A DNA stretch of 64,000 nucleotides, taken from the NCBI GenBank assembly GCA_021371935.1, contig JAJFVF010000019.1, positions 250,009-314,008 of the forward strand, given 5' to 3'. The notes under the pieces were generated by a model that was not told the DNA's origin, did no database searches, and saw only the letters and a program-made list of their open reading frames with translations. The DNA is from a bacterium (GTDB lineage Bacteria; Armatimonadota; UBA5829). Positions within the stretch are counted from its first letter, which is position 1. The number at the start of each line of letters is the position of its first letter. The position numbers and the translations under genes are program-made. Shown here piece by piece: positions 51,363 through 62,900 of this stretch.

Positions 51363-52634
51363 ATGTCTGATAAACTCGCAAAGGAAAAACCTGTGGTGCA
51401 CGAAGATGAAAAGCTGGCCGCTTTTGTGCGCGATCTGGCACTGAAGGACTACAAGCCTCCAAGCGGCCTCAGCTTCGCCAGTCAAGTCAAATACGGGTGG
51501 CTCCGCGAAGCAGGCAGCTTATTGTGGATAGATACAGGAGATGCATCTGCCGCCGAGAAAGTCTGGGCATACGAAACTCAAGCGCTGACCACCAACAATG
51601 CTCTGGTGGATCAGGTCGTTCAAACAGGTGTAATGGACGGACTGATCGCCCTCGCCGCAAGAGAAATACGCAAAGTCAGCCCACACATTTCCGAACAGGA
51701 GATGGTCTACGAGATAGGATTTCTTGTAAATGCAAAACTGGCGCTGTCTCTGGTGGAGAAGTTCGGTGCGCATGTGAGCGTAGAGCTTCACCCTGACATG
51801 GCGTTCAATCAAGCAGGCACATTAGCGTTCGCCAGGCGTTATTATCAGATCAACCCGGAGCATTTCTACATAAAAGTGCCGTTTACCAAAGACGGGCTGC
51901 CGGCCGCCAGAGTTCTGTCTCGGGAAAATATACCGGTGAACCTGACGATAGGCTTTTCCGCCAGGCAGAATTACCTTGCAGCACGGTTTTCAAACCCAAG
52001 TTTTGTAAATGTCTTCCTGGGCAGGCTCAACTCGCTGGTCGAGGAAAACTCTCTTGGAAAGCCGGAGAACGTGGGCGAAAAAGCCGCGCTTGCCTCTGAT
52101 GAAATGATGAAGAACTTGAGGTCGTCCGGCGCCGCAAAGACCAATCAGATAGCCGCCAGCATCAGGAGCGGACAGCAAGTGGCGGATTTGGCAGGAATGG
52201 ATGTTTTGACGATCCCTCCACAGCATGCCGCGGAATATCTTGCAATGGATATCTCGCGCGATGACATTCAATATAAAGACTGGCGGGACCTTGACGTGAA
52301 CTTGCAGGCAAACGGACCTGTGGAGCCTCGTGATTTCGACGCACTGTGGCAGATTGACGAGAAGTTCGTATCGTTTGTCGATGATGTGATGAAGAAAGCA
52401 GATACAATCGAGACAGGAGACGAACTCAAGGAGCTTGCGGATCAGCATGAAGTAAAACTGTTCCACGATTGGACTTCGGAAGAGCGCGAAAAAATCCGCA
52501 ATCAGGGCAAGATACCAAAAACCAGCGACTGGCCTGGTATTGCATTGGACACTCTGATGAATATGGCTGCGCTGGAGTTTTTTGCCCATGACCAGATCGA
52601 AGTCGATGAGCGCATCCGCAGTTTGATATCGTAG
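51363..52634 (+). CDS. tal: Transaldolase-family protein
   Basis: This 423-residue member of the transaldolase family is longer than the usual 220-320. Barrel motifs include LLWIDTGDASAAEKVWAYE, LTTNNALVDQVVQTG, SVELHPDMAFNQ, HFYIKVPFTKDGLPA (probable Schiff-base Lys), IPVNLTIGFSARQNYLAA and VFLGRLNSLVEEN. The last 90 residues are helical and extra. ATG 51363 has AGGAG 7 nt upstream. Its place after xfp supports a true role in sugar-phosphate interconversion, though the C-terminal extension leaves some doubt over exact substrates. Confidence 0.83.
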   Translation: MSDKLAKEKPVVHEDEKLAAFVRDLALKDYKPPSGLSFASQVKYGWLREAGSLLWIDTGDASAAEKVWAYETQALTTNNALVDQVVQTGVMDGLIALAAREIRKVSPHISEQEMVYEIGFLVNAKLALSLVEKFGAHVSVELHPDMAFNQAGTLAFARRYYQINPEHFYIKVPFTKDGLPAARVLSRENIPVNLTIGFSARQNYLAARFSNPSFVNVFLGRLNSLVEENSLGKPENVGEKAALASDEMMKNLRSSGAAKTNQIAASIRSGQQVADLAGMDVLTIPPQHAAEYLAMDISRDDIQYKDWRDLDVNLQANGPVEPRDFDALWQIDEKFVSFVDDVMKKADTIETGDELKELADQHEVKLFHDWTSEEREKIRNQGKIPKTSDWPGIALDTLMNMAALEFFAHDQIEVDERIRSLIS

Positions 52635-52676
52635 GATAGAATCTGTTCAGTCTTGTGAAAGCTAAAACTAAAACAA

Positions 52677-52739
52677 GGCTCGGCGGGAGCCTCGCCCTCC
52701 CATACGCTTATCTCAGCAGGACGAAACTCATGCTGAGCC
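52677..52739. repeat. Long inverted repeat (hairpin family 2), copy B
   Basis: This is the second copy of the element at 15921-15985. The left arm is 52677-52701 (23 of 25 identical) and the right arm 52715-52739 (19 of 25). It is followed by the same TAAAATTC block. The right arm has drifted, so pairing is weaker here. It lies between the transaldolase stop and the convergent terminator. Confidence 0.7.
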
Positions 52740-52781
52740 AGAGCTAAAATTCACGGACGTATTAATTTCTCTCGTAGGACA

Positions 52782-52809
52782 ATGGGGCTCACAAATCGGT
52801 GAGCCCCAT
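52782..52809 (-). terminator. Stem-loop between convergent operons
   Basis: ATGGGGCTCAC (52782-52792) pairs perfectly with 52799-52809 around a 6-nt loop. It begins 7 nt past the stop of the minus-strand aldolase gene, the expected place for its terminator. No T-run follows on either strand, so it may act as an RNA-end stabiliser or factor-assisted terminator. Confidence 0.55.
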
Positions 52810-52816
52810 CATGTCG

Positions 52817-53839
52817 CTAAGCAGCAATCTGCTCCATCTCACCGGAATATTGGCCGCGAGATGCCGCGCCGTTGCACATGGCTCTCTTTAAGAACACTCT
52901 CTGAGCCTCTGCGACATTCGATGCGTTTCCTCTCCAGATATCCAGAGCCGGTCCTTGGAGGGCCCGTGCAAAGGAGAATGTGACTTTCCATGGCAGGCCG
53001 CTCGTCTGCGCTATGGTGTTGAGACGCTGGGTTGCAAGCACTGCATCCTGCCCGCCCGAAAGAAAGACTATTCCAGGCACGGCAGCCGGGACCACTTCTT
53101 TGAACAGCGTTATAGTCCTATCAGCGACTTCGCCGTCAGAGACCTGCCTGGAGCAGTCCTTTCCAGGCAGAATCATGTTAGGTTTCAGAAGAATGGAGTC
53201 CAATGCCACCCGGCGATCCAACAGATGGGCAAACACACTGCGCAGCACCATTCTGGTAACTTCTTCGCATCGTGCAATGTCATGCCCGCCGTCCATCAAG
53301 ACTTCAGGCTCCACAATCGGCACAAGTCCCACATCCTGAACCAGAGCAGCATATTCGGCAAGCATTTGGGCATTGGCGTCGATGCACGCATGTGTCGGGA
53401 TTCCGTCGCCGATACTGATGGCGGCACGCCACTTGGTAAAACGTGCTCCAAGATCGCGATATTCGACCAGGCGGTCTCGCAGACCGTCCAACCCGCCTGT
53501 CAGTTTCTCACCGGCAAGCATCGGCATGTCCGCTGTGCCGGTGTCGACTTTTATACCGGGAATAATTCCCTTGCCGGTCAGCACATCACGCAAAAATCGT
53601 CCACTGGAGTCTTGCTGGCGAATAGTCTCGTCATAGAGAATCACACCGCTTATGTAGTTCTCTATCCCAGGCGTGCCAAAGAGCATTTCACGATATGCGC
53701 ACCGGCTCTCCTGCGTGGATTCTACCCCAACCGCCTCAAGCCGCTTCTTTATGGTCTTGAAGCTCTCGTCCGCCGCAAGCAGTCCCTTACCCGGCGAGAG
53801 TAGTTCATAAATTGTGTTCTTGATTTCACTCTTGCTCAT
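52817..53839 (-). CDS. Class I fructose-bisphosphate aldolase
   Basis: This 340-residue eukaryote-like class I aldolase uses a Schiff base and no metal. It opens with LSPGKGLLAADES and continues with TKWRAAISIG, IVEPEVLMDGGHD, SILLKPNMILPG (Schiff-base Lys region), GIVFLSGGQDAVLATQRLN and FSFARALQGPALDIW. The C-terminal Tyr common in vertebrate enzymes is not at the end (QIAA). ATG 53839 has GGAGG 9 nt upstream; a longer start at 53869 has none. It is the last gene of the minus-strand rpe-manA-aldolase operon. Confidence 0.95.
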   Translation of the reverse strand: MSKSEIKNTIYELLSPGKGLLAADESFKTIKKRLEAVGVESTQESRCAYREMLFGTPGIENYISGVILYDETIRQQDSSGRFLRDVLTGKGIIPGIKVDTGTADMPMLAGEKLTGGLDGLRDRLVEYRDLGARFTKWRAAISIGDGIPTHACIDANAQMLAEYAALVQDVGLVPIVEPEVLMDGGHDIARCEEVTRMVLRSVFAHLLDRRVALDSILLKPNMILPGKDCSRQVSDGEVADRTITLFKEVVPAAVPGIVFLSGGQDAVLATQRLNTIAQTSGLPWKVTFSFARALQGPALDIWRGNASNVAEAQRVFLKRAMCNGAASRGQYSGEMEQIAA

Positions 53840-53858
53840 AGCTGTCTGCCTCCATGAA

Positions 53859-54812
53859 CTAACCGGCAAGCGGGCTTATAAGGACTTCCCCGCTGCCCTG
53901 GGTGTCGATTGTGTATGGTTTATCGGTCGGCGGAACCAGGCACGAAAAAGTGTAACGCAAGTCGATATTCCATTGCGGATTAGCGCCGCTGATTGAGCAG
54001 TTTCCGCCGCTTGCCGTTAACAGATGCTGATGCCCCGCCGATTCGATCTCGATCTTGTCTCCCGTTGCTTTGATCACACAAAACGTAGAAAACGCAGCAA
54101 TTACATTAGTCTCTTGCACATCCCGGACATCGAGCTTAGGATCGAGAGGTTTTTGTGGAGAAACGGTAGTTGTTAACGCCTCGCATCCGGCATCTATATC
54201 CAGATGACCGCGGCTTCTGGCACGGTCATAATCATAGAGCCTGTAAGTCACCTGCGACCGCTCACTTATTTCAAACGTAAGCAGACCCTGTCCCAGAGCA
54301 TGCACACTTGGAGCAGGCACGCTGAAATGCGTACCGCGTTCGAGATTGCGGCGGCAGTTCAGGGATTTCATTATACTTTTGCCGTTTTGCGGATCTTCAC
54401 GAAGCAAACTGCAAAACTCATCGGCATCTACTCCGTCAGCAAAGCCAAGGTAGATATAAGCATCCTTGTTCGCCTCGAAGATATACCACATCTCATTTTT
54501 GTGCTCGTCAGGAGTGTGGGGATGACACTGAACCGAGAGCGGCTGACCAGAGTCTATCACTTTGACGACTACCGGAACCTGCGCCACATCACCCAAAGGC
54601 ACACCCGCCAGAGGACCATTCGTGATTTTTGACATCGTATCGAGTGAACTGTCGTCAGGGGCGGTCGGCCATGTGCTGACATCCCACGACTCTCCGGTAT
54701 GAGTCGTCTCATCGATGCTTTTGCGTCCCGGTATGGCGGCCAGTTTATCACCTGCCCACACCTTAGGAACAGGTATGGGTTCAAATAGCAGTGGATAGTC
54801 GAACTTTCTCAC
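53859..54812 (-). CDS. manA: Mannose-6-phosphate isomerase (type I, cupin)
   Basis: This 317-residue Zn-dependent isomerase interconverts mannose 6-P and fructose 6-P. Zn-binding motifs are visible: SVQCHPHTPDEHKNEMWYIFEA and SVPAPSVHALGQGLLTFEISE. The N-terminus reads YPLLFEPIPVPKVWAGDKL. GTG 54812 is chosen, with GGAGG 9 nt upstream, overlapping the rpe stop (GTGA). This gives the length usual for Bacillus-type ManA. With the phosphomannomutase it connects fructose 6-P to mannose 1-P. Confidence 0.92.
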   Translation of the reverse strand: MRKFDYPLLFEPIPVPKVWAGDKLAAIPGRKSIDETTHTGESWDVSTWPTAPDDSSLDTMSKITNGPLAGVPLGDVAQVPVVVKVIDSGQPLSVQCHPHTPDEHKNEMWYIFEANKDAYIYLGFADGVDADEFCSLLREDPQNGKSIMKSLNCRRNLERGTHFSVPAPSVHALGQGLLTFEISERSQVTYRLYDYDRARSRGHLDIDAGCEALTTTVSPQKPLDPKLDVRDVQETNVIAAFSTFCVIKATGDKIEIESAGHQHLLTASGGNCSISGANPQWNIDLRYTFSCLVPPTDKPYTIDTQGSGEVLISPLAG

Positions 54813-55489
54813 AGACCGGCACCTCCCAAATCCTTCACTGCGTCTTTGAGCTGCAGACATGCTTGGCGCGGTGGTATTTTGTCGGCGTAGATGTCAGAGC
54901 CAGCCACCAGGACATTTGCACCTGCAGCTACTGCTCTTCGTGCCGTGTCCGGGTCGACCCCGCCATCTACTGCGATATCGATCTCACGCTGCACCTCTTT
55001 GGCCATGTTCCGAACCGCCGTAATCTTCGGAAGCATCATCTCAATGAATTTTTGCCCACCATAGCCCGGCTCAACCGTCATTACAAGAACCACATCGACA
55101 TTGTTTATAATATTATCCAACATGCAAACAGGTGTTGCAGGATTGAGCGCGACTCCCGCGGCAAGCCCATAATCCTTGATTTGCTCTATAGTGCTGTGTA
55201 AGTGCACGCACGTCTCCGTATGCACGGTAATCTCACACGCGCCTGCTTTAGCGAACCCATCGATATGCTGTTCGGGAGACTCAATCATAAGGTGAACAAA
55301 AAGCGGCATGGACGTCAGTTCACTAATCGCTTTTATAATCATTGGGCCAAACGTAATATCCCGCACGAACCGGCCGTCCATGACATCGCAGTGCAGGCCG
55401 TCGGCGCAGCATTCCACTTCTGCTAAAGCCTTCTTAAGGTGACCGAAGTCTGCCGACAATAGTGACGGGTGGATTTTCACGGTTTTCAC
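54809..55489 (-). CDS. rpe: Ribulose-phosphate 3-epimerase
   Basis: This 226-residue TIM-barrel epimerase interconverts ribulose 5-P and xylulose 5-P. Signatures are IHPSLLSADFGHL, then GLHCDVMDGRFVRDITFGP (metal His and Asp), FVHLMIESPEQHI, VALNPATPV, VLVMTVEPGYGGQKFI and IAVDGGVDPDTARRAVAAGANVLVAGSDI. GTG 55489 is preceded by GGAG. It supplies the xylulose 5-P used by the phosphoketolase encoded on the opposite strand. Confidence 0.96.
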   Translation of the reverse strand: MKTVKIHPSLLSADFGHLKKALAEVECCADGLHCDVMDGRFVRDITFGPMIIKAISELTSMPLFVHLMIESPEQHIDGFAKAGACEITVHTETCVHLHSTIEQIKDYGLAAGVALNPATPVCMLDNIINNVDVVLVMTVEPGYGGQKFIEMMLPKITAVRNMAKEVQREIDIAVDGGVDPDTARRAVAAGANVLVAGSDIYADKIPPRQACLQLKDAVKDLGGAGL

Positions 55490-55676
55490 TGCGTAATCTC
55501 CGGCTCCTTGATAGGTGGGCGTGCCTTCGGCCTTCTTTTACCCACTTCTCCGGCCAATACAATAGAATATGGATTACGCATACTGGCAGAAGTAAATTCA
55601 TAGTGCGCAAAATTTCTTACGCAGTGGCAAAGGCATCTCACCGACTGTTGCCGTTTTACAAGTTTGTACTTTGGAC

Positions 55677-56873
55677 TGTCCCTTCTTTTTCGGACAGGTA
55701 ATATAGTAAATTTATCTATATGAGGTGTCCGATGAAGAAAGAGTATGCTGAGGACTTTAAGAAAGAATCCGTGAATTTTTGAGAGCGGAAATGTAAGCAG
55801 AACGCAGGTGGCCCATGAGTTGGGCGTGAATCAACATACGTTTTACAATTGGGTCGAGTAATATGGCGAGAAACCAAAGGATACTGATGTTGGCAGGGAG
55901 GATTTATCAGCCGAAAACAGACGGCTACGTCGTGAACTCAAACGCGTGGAGTTGGAGCGGGATATATTAACAAGCCGTGAGTATCTTCTCGAAGGGGCTG
56001 CCGTGAGACACTCGGTTATAGATGAATATTTCGGCCAGTTCCCGATACTTGCGATGTGTCGAGTTCTGGGAGTCTCCGCGAGCGGCTATTAGCATTGGTA
56101 GGGTCGTCCGACGAGTGCACCTGGTCTGCGTCATGAGCAGATTTTGTCGGCAATCAAGGAGATTCACAAAGGTATTCGGCGTGCTTATGGCTCTATCGGC
56201 GAGTTTATGAGGAGCTTGTTGCTGACGGAATCGACTGTAGTGAGAGCACTGTTGGTTATGTGATGCGCAAGAACGAAAAGGAAGCGTAAGTTCATAGCAA
56301 CAACCGATTCGGATCACGATCCTCCTGTAAGACCGAATCTGTTGGAGCGCAACTTCAACGTGCATGAGGCGAATCGATACTGGGTCGGCGATGTCACTTA
56401 TATTCCGACTGACGAGGGCTGGTTGTATCTTTGTAGTGGTGATCGATCTGCACAACCGTGGTGTGGTTGGCTGGTTGATGAGCGATAGAATCAAGAAATT
56501 GCTCGTGATCAACGCTCATTGTCGTAAGAAAACCGACTCCTTGTCTGATTATGTACACTGATCGCAGCAGCGTGTATGCAAGCCGCAAGTTTCAGAAGCT
56601 GTTGGAGAAAGACGGAATGCTTTCTTCAATGAGCAAGAGAGGTGATCCGTGGGACAATGCGGTTGCTGAGAGCTTCTTCAAATCACTAAAGTCCGAACTG
56701 GTTGATTGGCAGCATTACAAAACTCGTGACCAGGAAAGGATGGATATTTTCCAATACATAGAAGTCTTCTACAACAGGCAGAGGTTGCATTCCAAGTTGG
56801 GCTACATGTCACCACTGCAGTTTGAACTTGCTGCGGCAGCTGCATGAGTTACCTGGCCGAAAAATAGAATGCA
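55677..56873 (+). mobile_element. Degenerate IS3-family insertion sequence
   Basis: This 1197-bp element is bounded by imperfect 25-bp terminal inverted repeats. The left end, 55677-55701, starts TGTCCCTTCT. The right end, 56849-56873, read on the minus strand starts TGCATTCT. They share TTTTTCGG and CAGGTAA. The ends have the TG...CA form of IS3 elements and the length is typical. No target-site duplication is evident in the adjoining bases. The transposase genes inside are broken at several places, so the element is immobile. Confidence 0.85.
55733..56847 (+). pseudogene. Broken IS3-family transposase (orfA and orfB)
   Basis: The orfA part begins MKKEYAEDFKKES, then meets a frameshift. It continues as SRTQVAHELGVNQHTFYNWV, a helix-turn-helix, to an in-frame stop. 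A leucine-zipper-like stretch (ENRRLRRELKRVELERDIL) follows. The orfB part shows HSVIDEYFGQFPILAMCRVLGVSASGYY-like sequence with stops, and later AYGS, then several frame changes. The last 98 codons (56551-56847) are open and hold YTDRSSVYASRKFQ and DPWDNAVAESFFKSLKSEL, the second Asp and the Glu of the DDE site. At least five lesions are needed to explain the reading frames. Confidence 0.87.
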
Positions 56874-56976
56874 CTCCACTTTGAGCTTCAAGCTCAGAAG
56901 ACTGGAGTCCGAAGTAAAGGAGGCGGACCTACACCAATAACGGGTAGGCCCGCAGACCAAAGAAGTTGCCGGTAGC

Positions 56977-59900
56977 CTAGTAGCACCTAAGAACGTGCTC
57001 ACCTGCTGGTAACTCAAACATAAGTTGTCCGCTGTTCCAAGTCACCGAAAGAGGATTACCATCCAAGGTAATCGTTGTCGGCTCGTTTGTACAGAGTAAT
57101 GTCACGTCGCCAGTAGTGTCTGTATGCATCTTTGCTACGTTTGGATTACCCTGTGATGGTGTGTGTTCCATGCGAGCATATAACGATACGGGTTCATCAG
57201 AAATTAACAGAGTTGTGCTGCTGTCAATCACAGAAGTTGCTTCTCGAGCAAAAAATGCCGGGGAATCAGATCCTGAATATCTTCGTCCGGTCATTGTTCC
57301 TGTTACAGTCCATCCATCCGAATTCGTGCACGAACCACTGTCAGGCCACAGCACATCGAGAACGTCTCCACCTATGTCGGTCACATGGACTCCTTCGTTA
57401 CCACTACTCCATTTCAAAATCGTCCAATCAGTAGTAGTTTCGTCGTCGAAGCATAGAGCAACCAGCGAAGTGGTCGCATTCGATTCGCAATCTCGACGCA
57501 GTATTCCTCCGAATTGGAACGTGCTGCAGGCAGGATAGTTGGATCCTCCATTTGGATTATCGCCTGGGACATAGTAAAATGCCTCTAGTGTTCCTGACCA
57601 ACCAGTATCTTCAGACAAGTCTATGACATCGAGATCATCGGCGCCTTGTCGTGGAGAGATTGTCCAAGGGCCTGTCCCGCTCCACGGTGTTGTAAGGCGA
57701 TCATTTACAAACTCGTAACTCCCATAATAGCTCTGGCTCTTAAACGAATGGAGAAATAGTTGAAATTCTGGCTCATATCCATATTCTGCCTCCATTGTGT
57801 CGCGGACAAGGAAGAGATCACCTAATCCAACGCATTCTCGTGTCCATTCTTCAAGATGAGCATTGTCTGAATTATATGCGGGAGTCGGATTACAAACCAC
57901 ATCGAAGAACGATCCAGGGTTTTCGCTCTCCCCTGTGGCAAGTACTTGGGTGATGCTGCCCCAATAGTCTGAGCCAGGATTTTCAGGATCGCTAAACCAC
58001 GTATTTCCTTCTCCGTATTGCCCCACAACCGCAGAAGGACTGTCATATTCCAGAAGCAGCACATTGTGATCCGCTGTCATTTTCTTGTAGCAGTACCCAT
58101 AGTCGACAATATACGGAACGTCTGCACGGTGCAAGATAAAGCTACCTGTGTCCGGATGCGCATGATCCATCAGACTGCGCCCACACTTCAGAGAAAAATA
58201 AGTTGCATCATTATCCCATGAGGATCGCCAGACAAATATACCGCTACTATAATCAACGCCATTGTGCAAATTTTCATCTTTAAAACATGCCCAATTTGGC
58301 AACGTGTCCAGATCAACAACATCGACTGTAGGATCGTACCAGAGGTATCTTAGAGGTGAATCATCAGCATTGATGTTCTGGTCTAGTTCTGTTGCAAGCC
58401 ATTGAGCAATCGGATCGTTGAGATGACGTGCAAGTAAAGGTACAACTGCCATTGGATAGTTCCACCCACTTTGAGGGCTATCACCAATAGGAGCGAATCC
58501 TCCACAGTTGTCACTTCCCCCTGGCAACATTGAGTACAATAGCCATCGACTATGATTGTCGAACCATGGATCATCTTCATAACCAAGCTCGCTGTTCGCT
58601 ACACGACGCATCTCGACCCATCGATTTAAGTGCTCTAGGCCATAGCAATCGTATCCAACCCCTTCGGGATTGCTTCCATCTTCGCTGAGTGCTGCCATTA
58701 TCCTGTCCCATGCGTCCTCGCAACTATTGTTCCAAGTGGATCGCAGAGTCTCGTCCATTTCATCTTCAAGCGCGTATACTATGGCGGCAAGCCCCGAGTA
58801 GTCAATCCATATATGATTGTGAAGATCATATTCTATTCCCTCAAGGTCAAACTGCCATAAGTCTTCCAGAGAACGTTTGGTATATTCGACCAAGCGATGA
58901 CGCACTTCCTGTCGCTCGGTCGCATCCAATTTGTCATAATGCCAGTCATACGCTATGGCAAGAGCGAGAAGGGAATGCATTGCCATAAGGTCTTGGTAGT
59001 TATTGTACCAGAGAGTTGTGGAGTCATCGTACCAGTTGGGATAGCGCAACATTGTCCAGAAATACTCCCACATCTTTGCTTCATACGATGACATGGCCGG
59101 GTCGACCTTTACAGCAAGTGCTAAGGCGAGAAGTCTGTTTCCATACCTGCGAATATCAGTTCCGGTGGTAGGAATTTTCAAAGGATCATTGGTATTGTTT
59201 ACAATACTGTTGCAGTGCGCTTGGAGAGCAGTCCACTCATTTATGTGAGTAGTGTTCTTTCGAGCTTGTATACTTGAAACGTCTGCTTGTGAAAACATAA
59301 CATGAGGATGGGCGGCGCCTTCCAGGACTTCTACTTCTTTTGATGCAACGACGGTCTCACCCTGCAGAACTTCAAGCGTCCATATTCCCCAATCTTCATT
59401 CGATTGCACTGTGTATGATCCTTCAAGGCGTCCCGTCTCTGTCTCAACAAGAGCAACCGATATATCAGACAATGTAGGGCGATCCCATCGGGCAGTGAGT
59501 TCCGCGTCGAATGGATTCCATATATCAATGGGAATATTGTCACCTGGCACATATACATCATCTTCCTTAGGTTGAGCAATAGTTACGTGTCCCTCGGGTT
59601 CACCAATGCTCCATGCAGTGCCCATCGATTCGAACAGATCTACAATACTATCGCGTTCGCCAAGAACCCAAAGGTATCTGTAAGTGTTGTCCTCATCGAC
59701 TCCAGGTTCATAGGTGTCAAATATTTCAATTGTTCCGCTGTTATCCCTTGTGCGTAGGCAACCAGGCTTAAACATATACCAACCAACTGCTTTTTTATTT
59801 TCGTCAGTGTGATCGTAAACAACCAGCCATTTAATATCTGTATACCACTGCGACGAAATGGATTGATCTGTATACTTGTTCGATACCATGTAGTCAAAGC

Positions 59901-62900
59901 CGCATTCACTGGTATTGAAATACAGCGTCTTCGGGTCCCAAGCTCCGCCAAGCAGTTCGACATCGTCGGACACATTCATAACAAACTCACACCACGGAAG
60001 TCCTTTGATGAGCCTGTAAGTCTCCTCTGCAGAATGCGTAGGAAAGTTCAGCGGGGTTGCAGGTGTAATGTTGGAAAAGCTGAATGACAGCGAAACTTGG
60101 GTGTCAGAGCTGTCCGTTTGCCAATTAGGTGAGACTAGGTTCTCAGGCGTTACGCCATTGCTTTGCAATTCACCGCTTGTCGCCGTATATGAATTATGAA
60201 AACCATTCACTGGTGACCAGCTATCGGACAACCGCTCGATTTTGGAATACGTACCATAGTTGTCCACTCTAAGTTTCCCAGTGGATTGGTTCCACGACCT
60301 CTCGAGCCCAAGGACATCAGACTCAAGTCTCATGTAATCATCACCTTCTGGAGACTCACGATCATCCTCTTCATATGATCCCCAGTTCGGGTTACTCCAC
60401 GAATAAGCTACTGGGTTGCTAATCAAGTCATAGTAGACGAAAAAGCGCCGCTGTGTATTAGCCTGAGTTGTGCCTGTAGCGGTAAAATATACCTCGGCTA
60501 CTTTTCCTGATGGTTGTGCCCAAGCGTCAGAGTCAACAGATACAGCAGTTCCTGTGGTTATTTCATCGACTGTCACTGAAGTTGTATCGACGTATAGCCC
60601 ATCAGGCGCTTGTATCCTCACAAAAAGTGGCACATCTTCCCGCTCACTGTCAGATGGATTTAGAACAACCTCCCGACGATAATCGAGGCTGCTATACTGA
60701 TGCCATGCATGTACTGAATCCCTCTCAAGTGCAGCATCGTCAATATAAGCCGAATAAGGAGTTGCTGATGTATTTTGCGCTTTCACAAACACAGTCATAG
60801 ACTGGGTAAGAGAAGTCATGCTCACTTCGATTTGAGTCCAGGACGTGGCTGTGGTCTCATTACTCCAAACTGTGCTGGCCGATGTCGGATCGGTGCAGCC
60901 ATAAGGGTTCAATCCTACCCGGAACTTCACGTCACTGTTTTCGCCCATGACCCAGACGGACGCTGTGTAGCTCGCGCCGACGGCTATGTTGGATACTATC
61001 TGGTAGACACCTCCGGTCCAGCTCGATCCTGTCAGCTTCTGAGAGTAACTTGCAGAATGATAATAGGTACTGTCATCGTCAAACGTTGGCGTGCCAGAAA
61101 TGGTGAATTTGTTCCAGTAATCCGCCACGACTCCAGGGTCACCGGGTAATCCCTCCTCGAAGTTGCCATTTCTCAAGCCTGTCCCAACAATAATTCCATC
61201 GCTGTTACCTGCACTGCTCCAGTCGCCTTGGCCATTTTTTGCCTTCACAGTGAAATAGTAGATCTGTCCGTTTGTCAAACTCAGGCCGGTCTTAGTGACT
61301 GATGCAGTCGTACCAGTCGATGTCCAGCCGAGTACATCAGTCCCACCCGAAGTCGTACCGATTGCATACTGATACTCGACTATGCCCGATTCGAGATCAC
61401 TGGAAGTCCAAATGGCGTGCAAACTGCTGCAGGAAGATGTATAATCACCATCATCTGTCACAACGGGCGTACTGGGCGCAGTGGTGTCGGGATACTCGTA
61501 AGCGCCTATATCGACTTTAGTATCCCCTGACACATGGTCAACTTGCCTGAAATTGCAATCCAGATCAAGCCAATCCTCATCGACCTCATTATCATCACCC
61601 GCATCAATACACGGAGAGTTGGATGCCAGATGGTAGTCACTATTGTATATGTTCACAAACAGCGGATTGACATTGATATCGGAAGTCGGCGTGATGCCGC
61701 TGTAATTCCTGTCGTTGTTATCATAAACGCAGTTGTGCGAAAGCGTCGGAGTCGCGCTTGTACCGACTCTTATACCGCCATATGCGTTGAACGCGACGAT
61801 GTTATTGGCTATCGTCGGTGAAGAATAGTCCGCACACTCAATAGCGTATAATTTCCCATCCGGGTTTGATTGCACAACTGTATTGTTTGCAAAGATAGCG
61901 GAACCATCGCATGAGATGCAAGTGTTCCAAGCGAAAAGGTTGTTGGCAACTATATCATCGCCTGAGCATGTTAGCGCCGGCAGCATTCCATACATGCCTG
62001 AATTCGACAAGATGTTATGCGAGAATGTGGAGCTTCCACTGCAACTAATTCCTCCATAGATATTGAACCCGTCGACTGTGGCTCCACTGCCAATACTGAT
62101 TCCCTCAAAGTAAGAAATAGAAGTAACATTAGTCGCCCAATCTCTTGCGTCTCTTGAATTCTCGGTGCCGACGAAGCCGCCGAGTAGCATTACACCGGCA
62201 GGCATTGTTACACCATAAATCGAATAATCATACGTTCCAGCTGCTACCCAAACCTCATCGCCGCTTTGCGCAATATCGAGCGCTCCGTCAACTGTATCTT
62301 TTGCTGTATTCCAGCTATAGCCGTCGTCCTCGTCGTCACCATCGGTCTTAACGTAGATAACAGCGAACTCGTAGGCTCCGATATCCACTATGTCGTCACC
62401 AGATACATACGAGATATCGACCTTCCTTTCGCCATTGTCCAAATCGACCCAACCGGCGCTAACCTCAGTGTCTTCACCCGCATCTATACAAGGAGAACTA
62501 GATGCAAGATGATAGTTATCATTGCCCGAATCGACAAAGAGTGGGTTGGCATTAATTTCTGTGCTCGGCGGAGTCCAATATATACCAAAACCCAAATATT
62601 CGCCGCAGGGACAGTAAACGCAATTGTTGACAAGCCCTACATAGCCATTACCTAATATACCGCAACCGCTTCTTATAATGTTATTGGATAAAACTGCCGC
62701 AGCGCTGCTACTGTCTACTGCGAGAGCGCATTCTCTACCGTTGTTAGAAATGGTGTTATTTGTAAGAGTCGGGCTGCCCTGATTGGATAAACATTTGATT
62801 CCAACAAAACTATCTCCATGCCGGCAGGAATTTTCATATATGAGGTTATTGGCAAGCAAGACCGGTCCAGAACATGTGATAAGAGGAGTCTCGTCACTTG

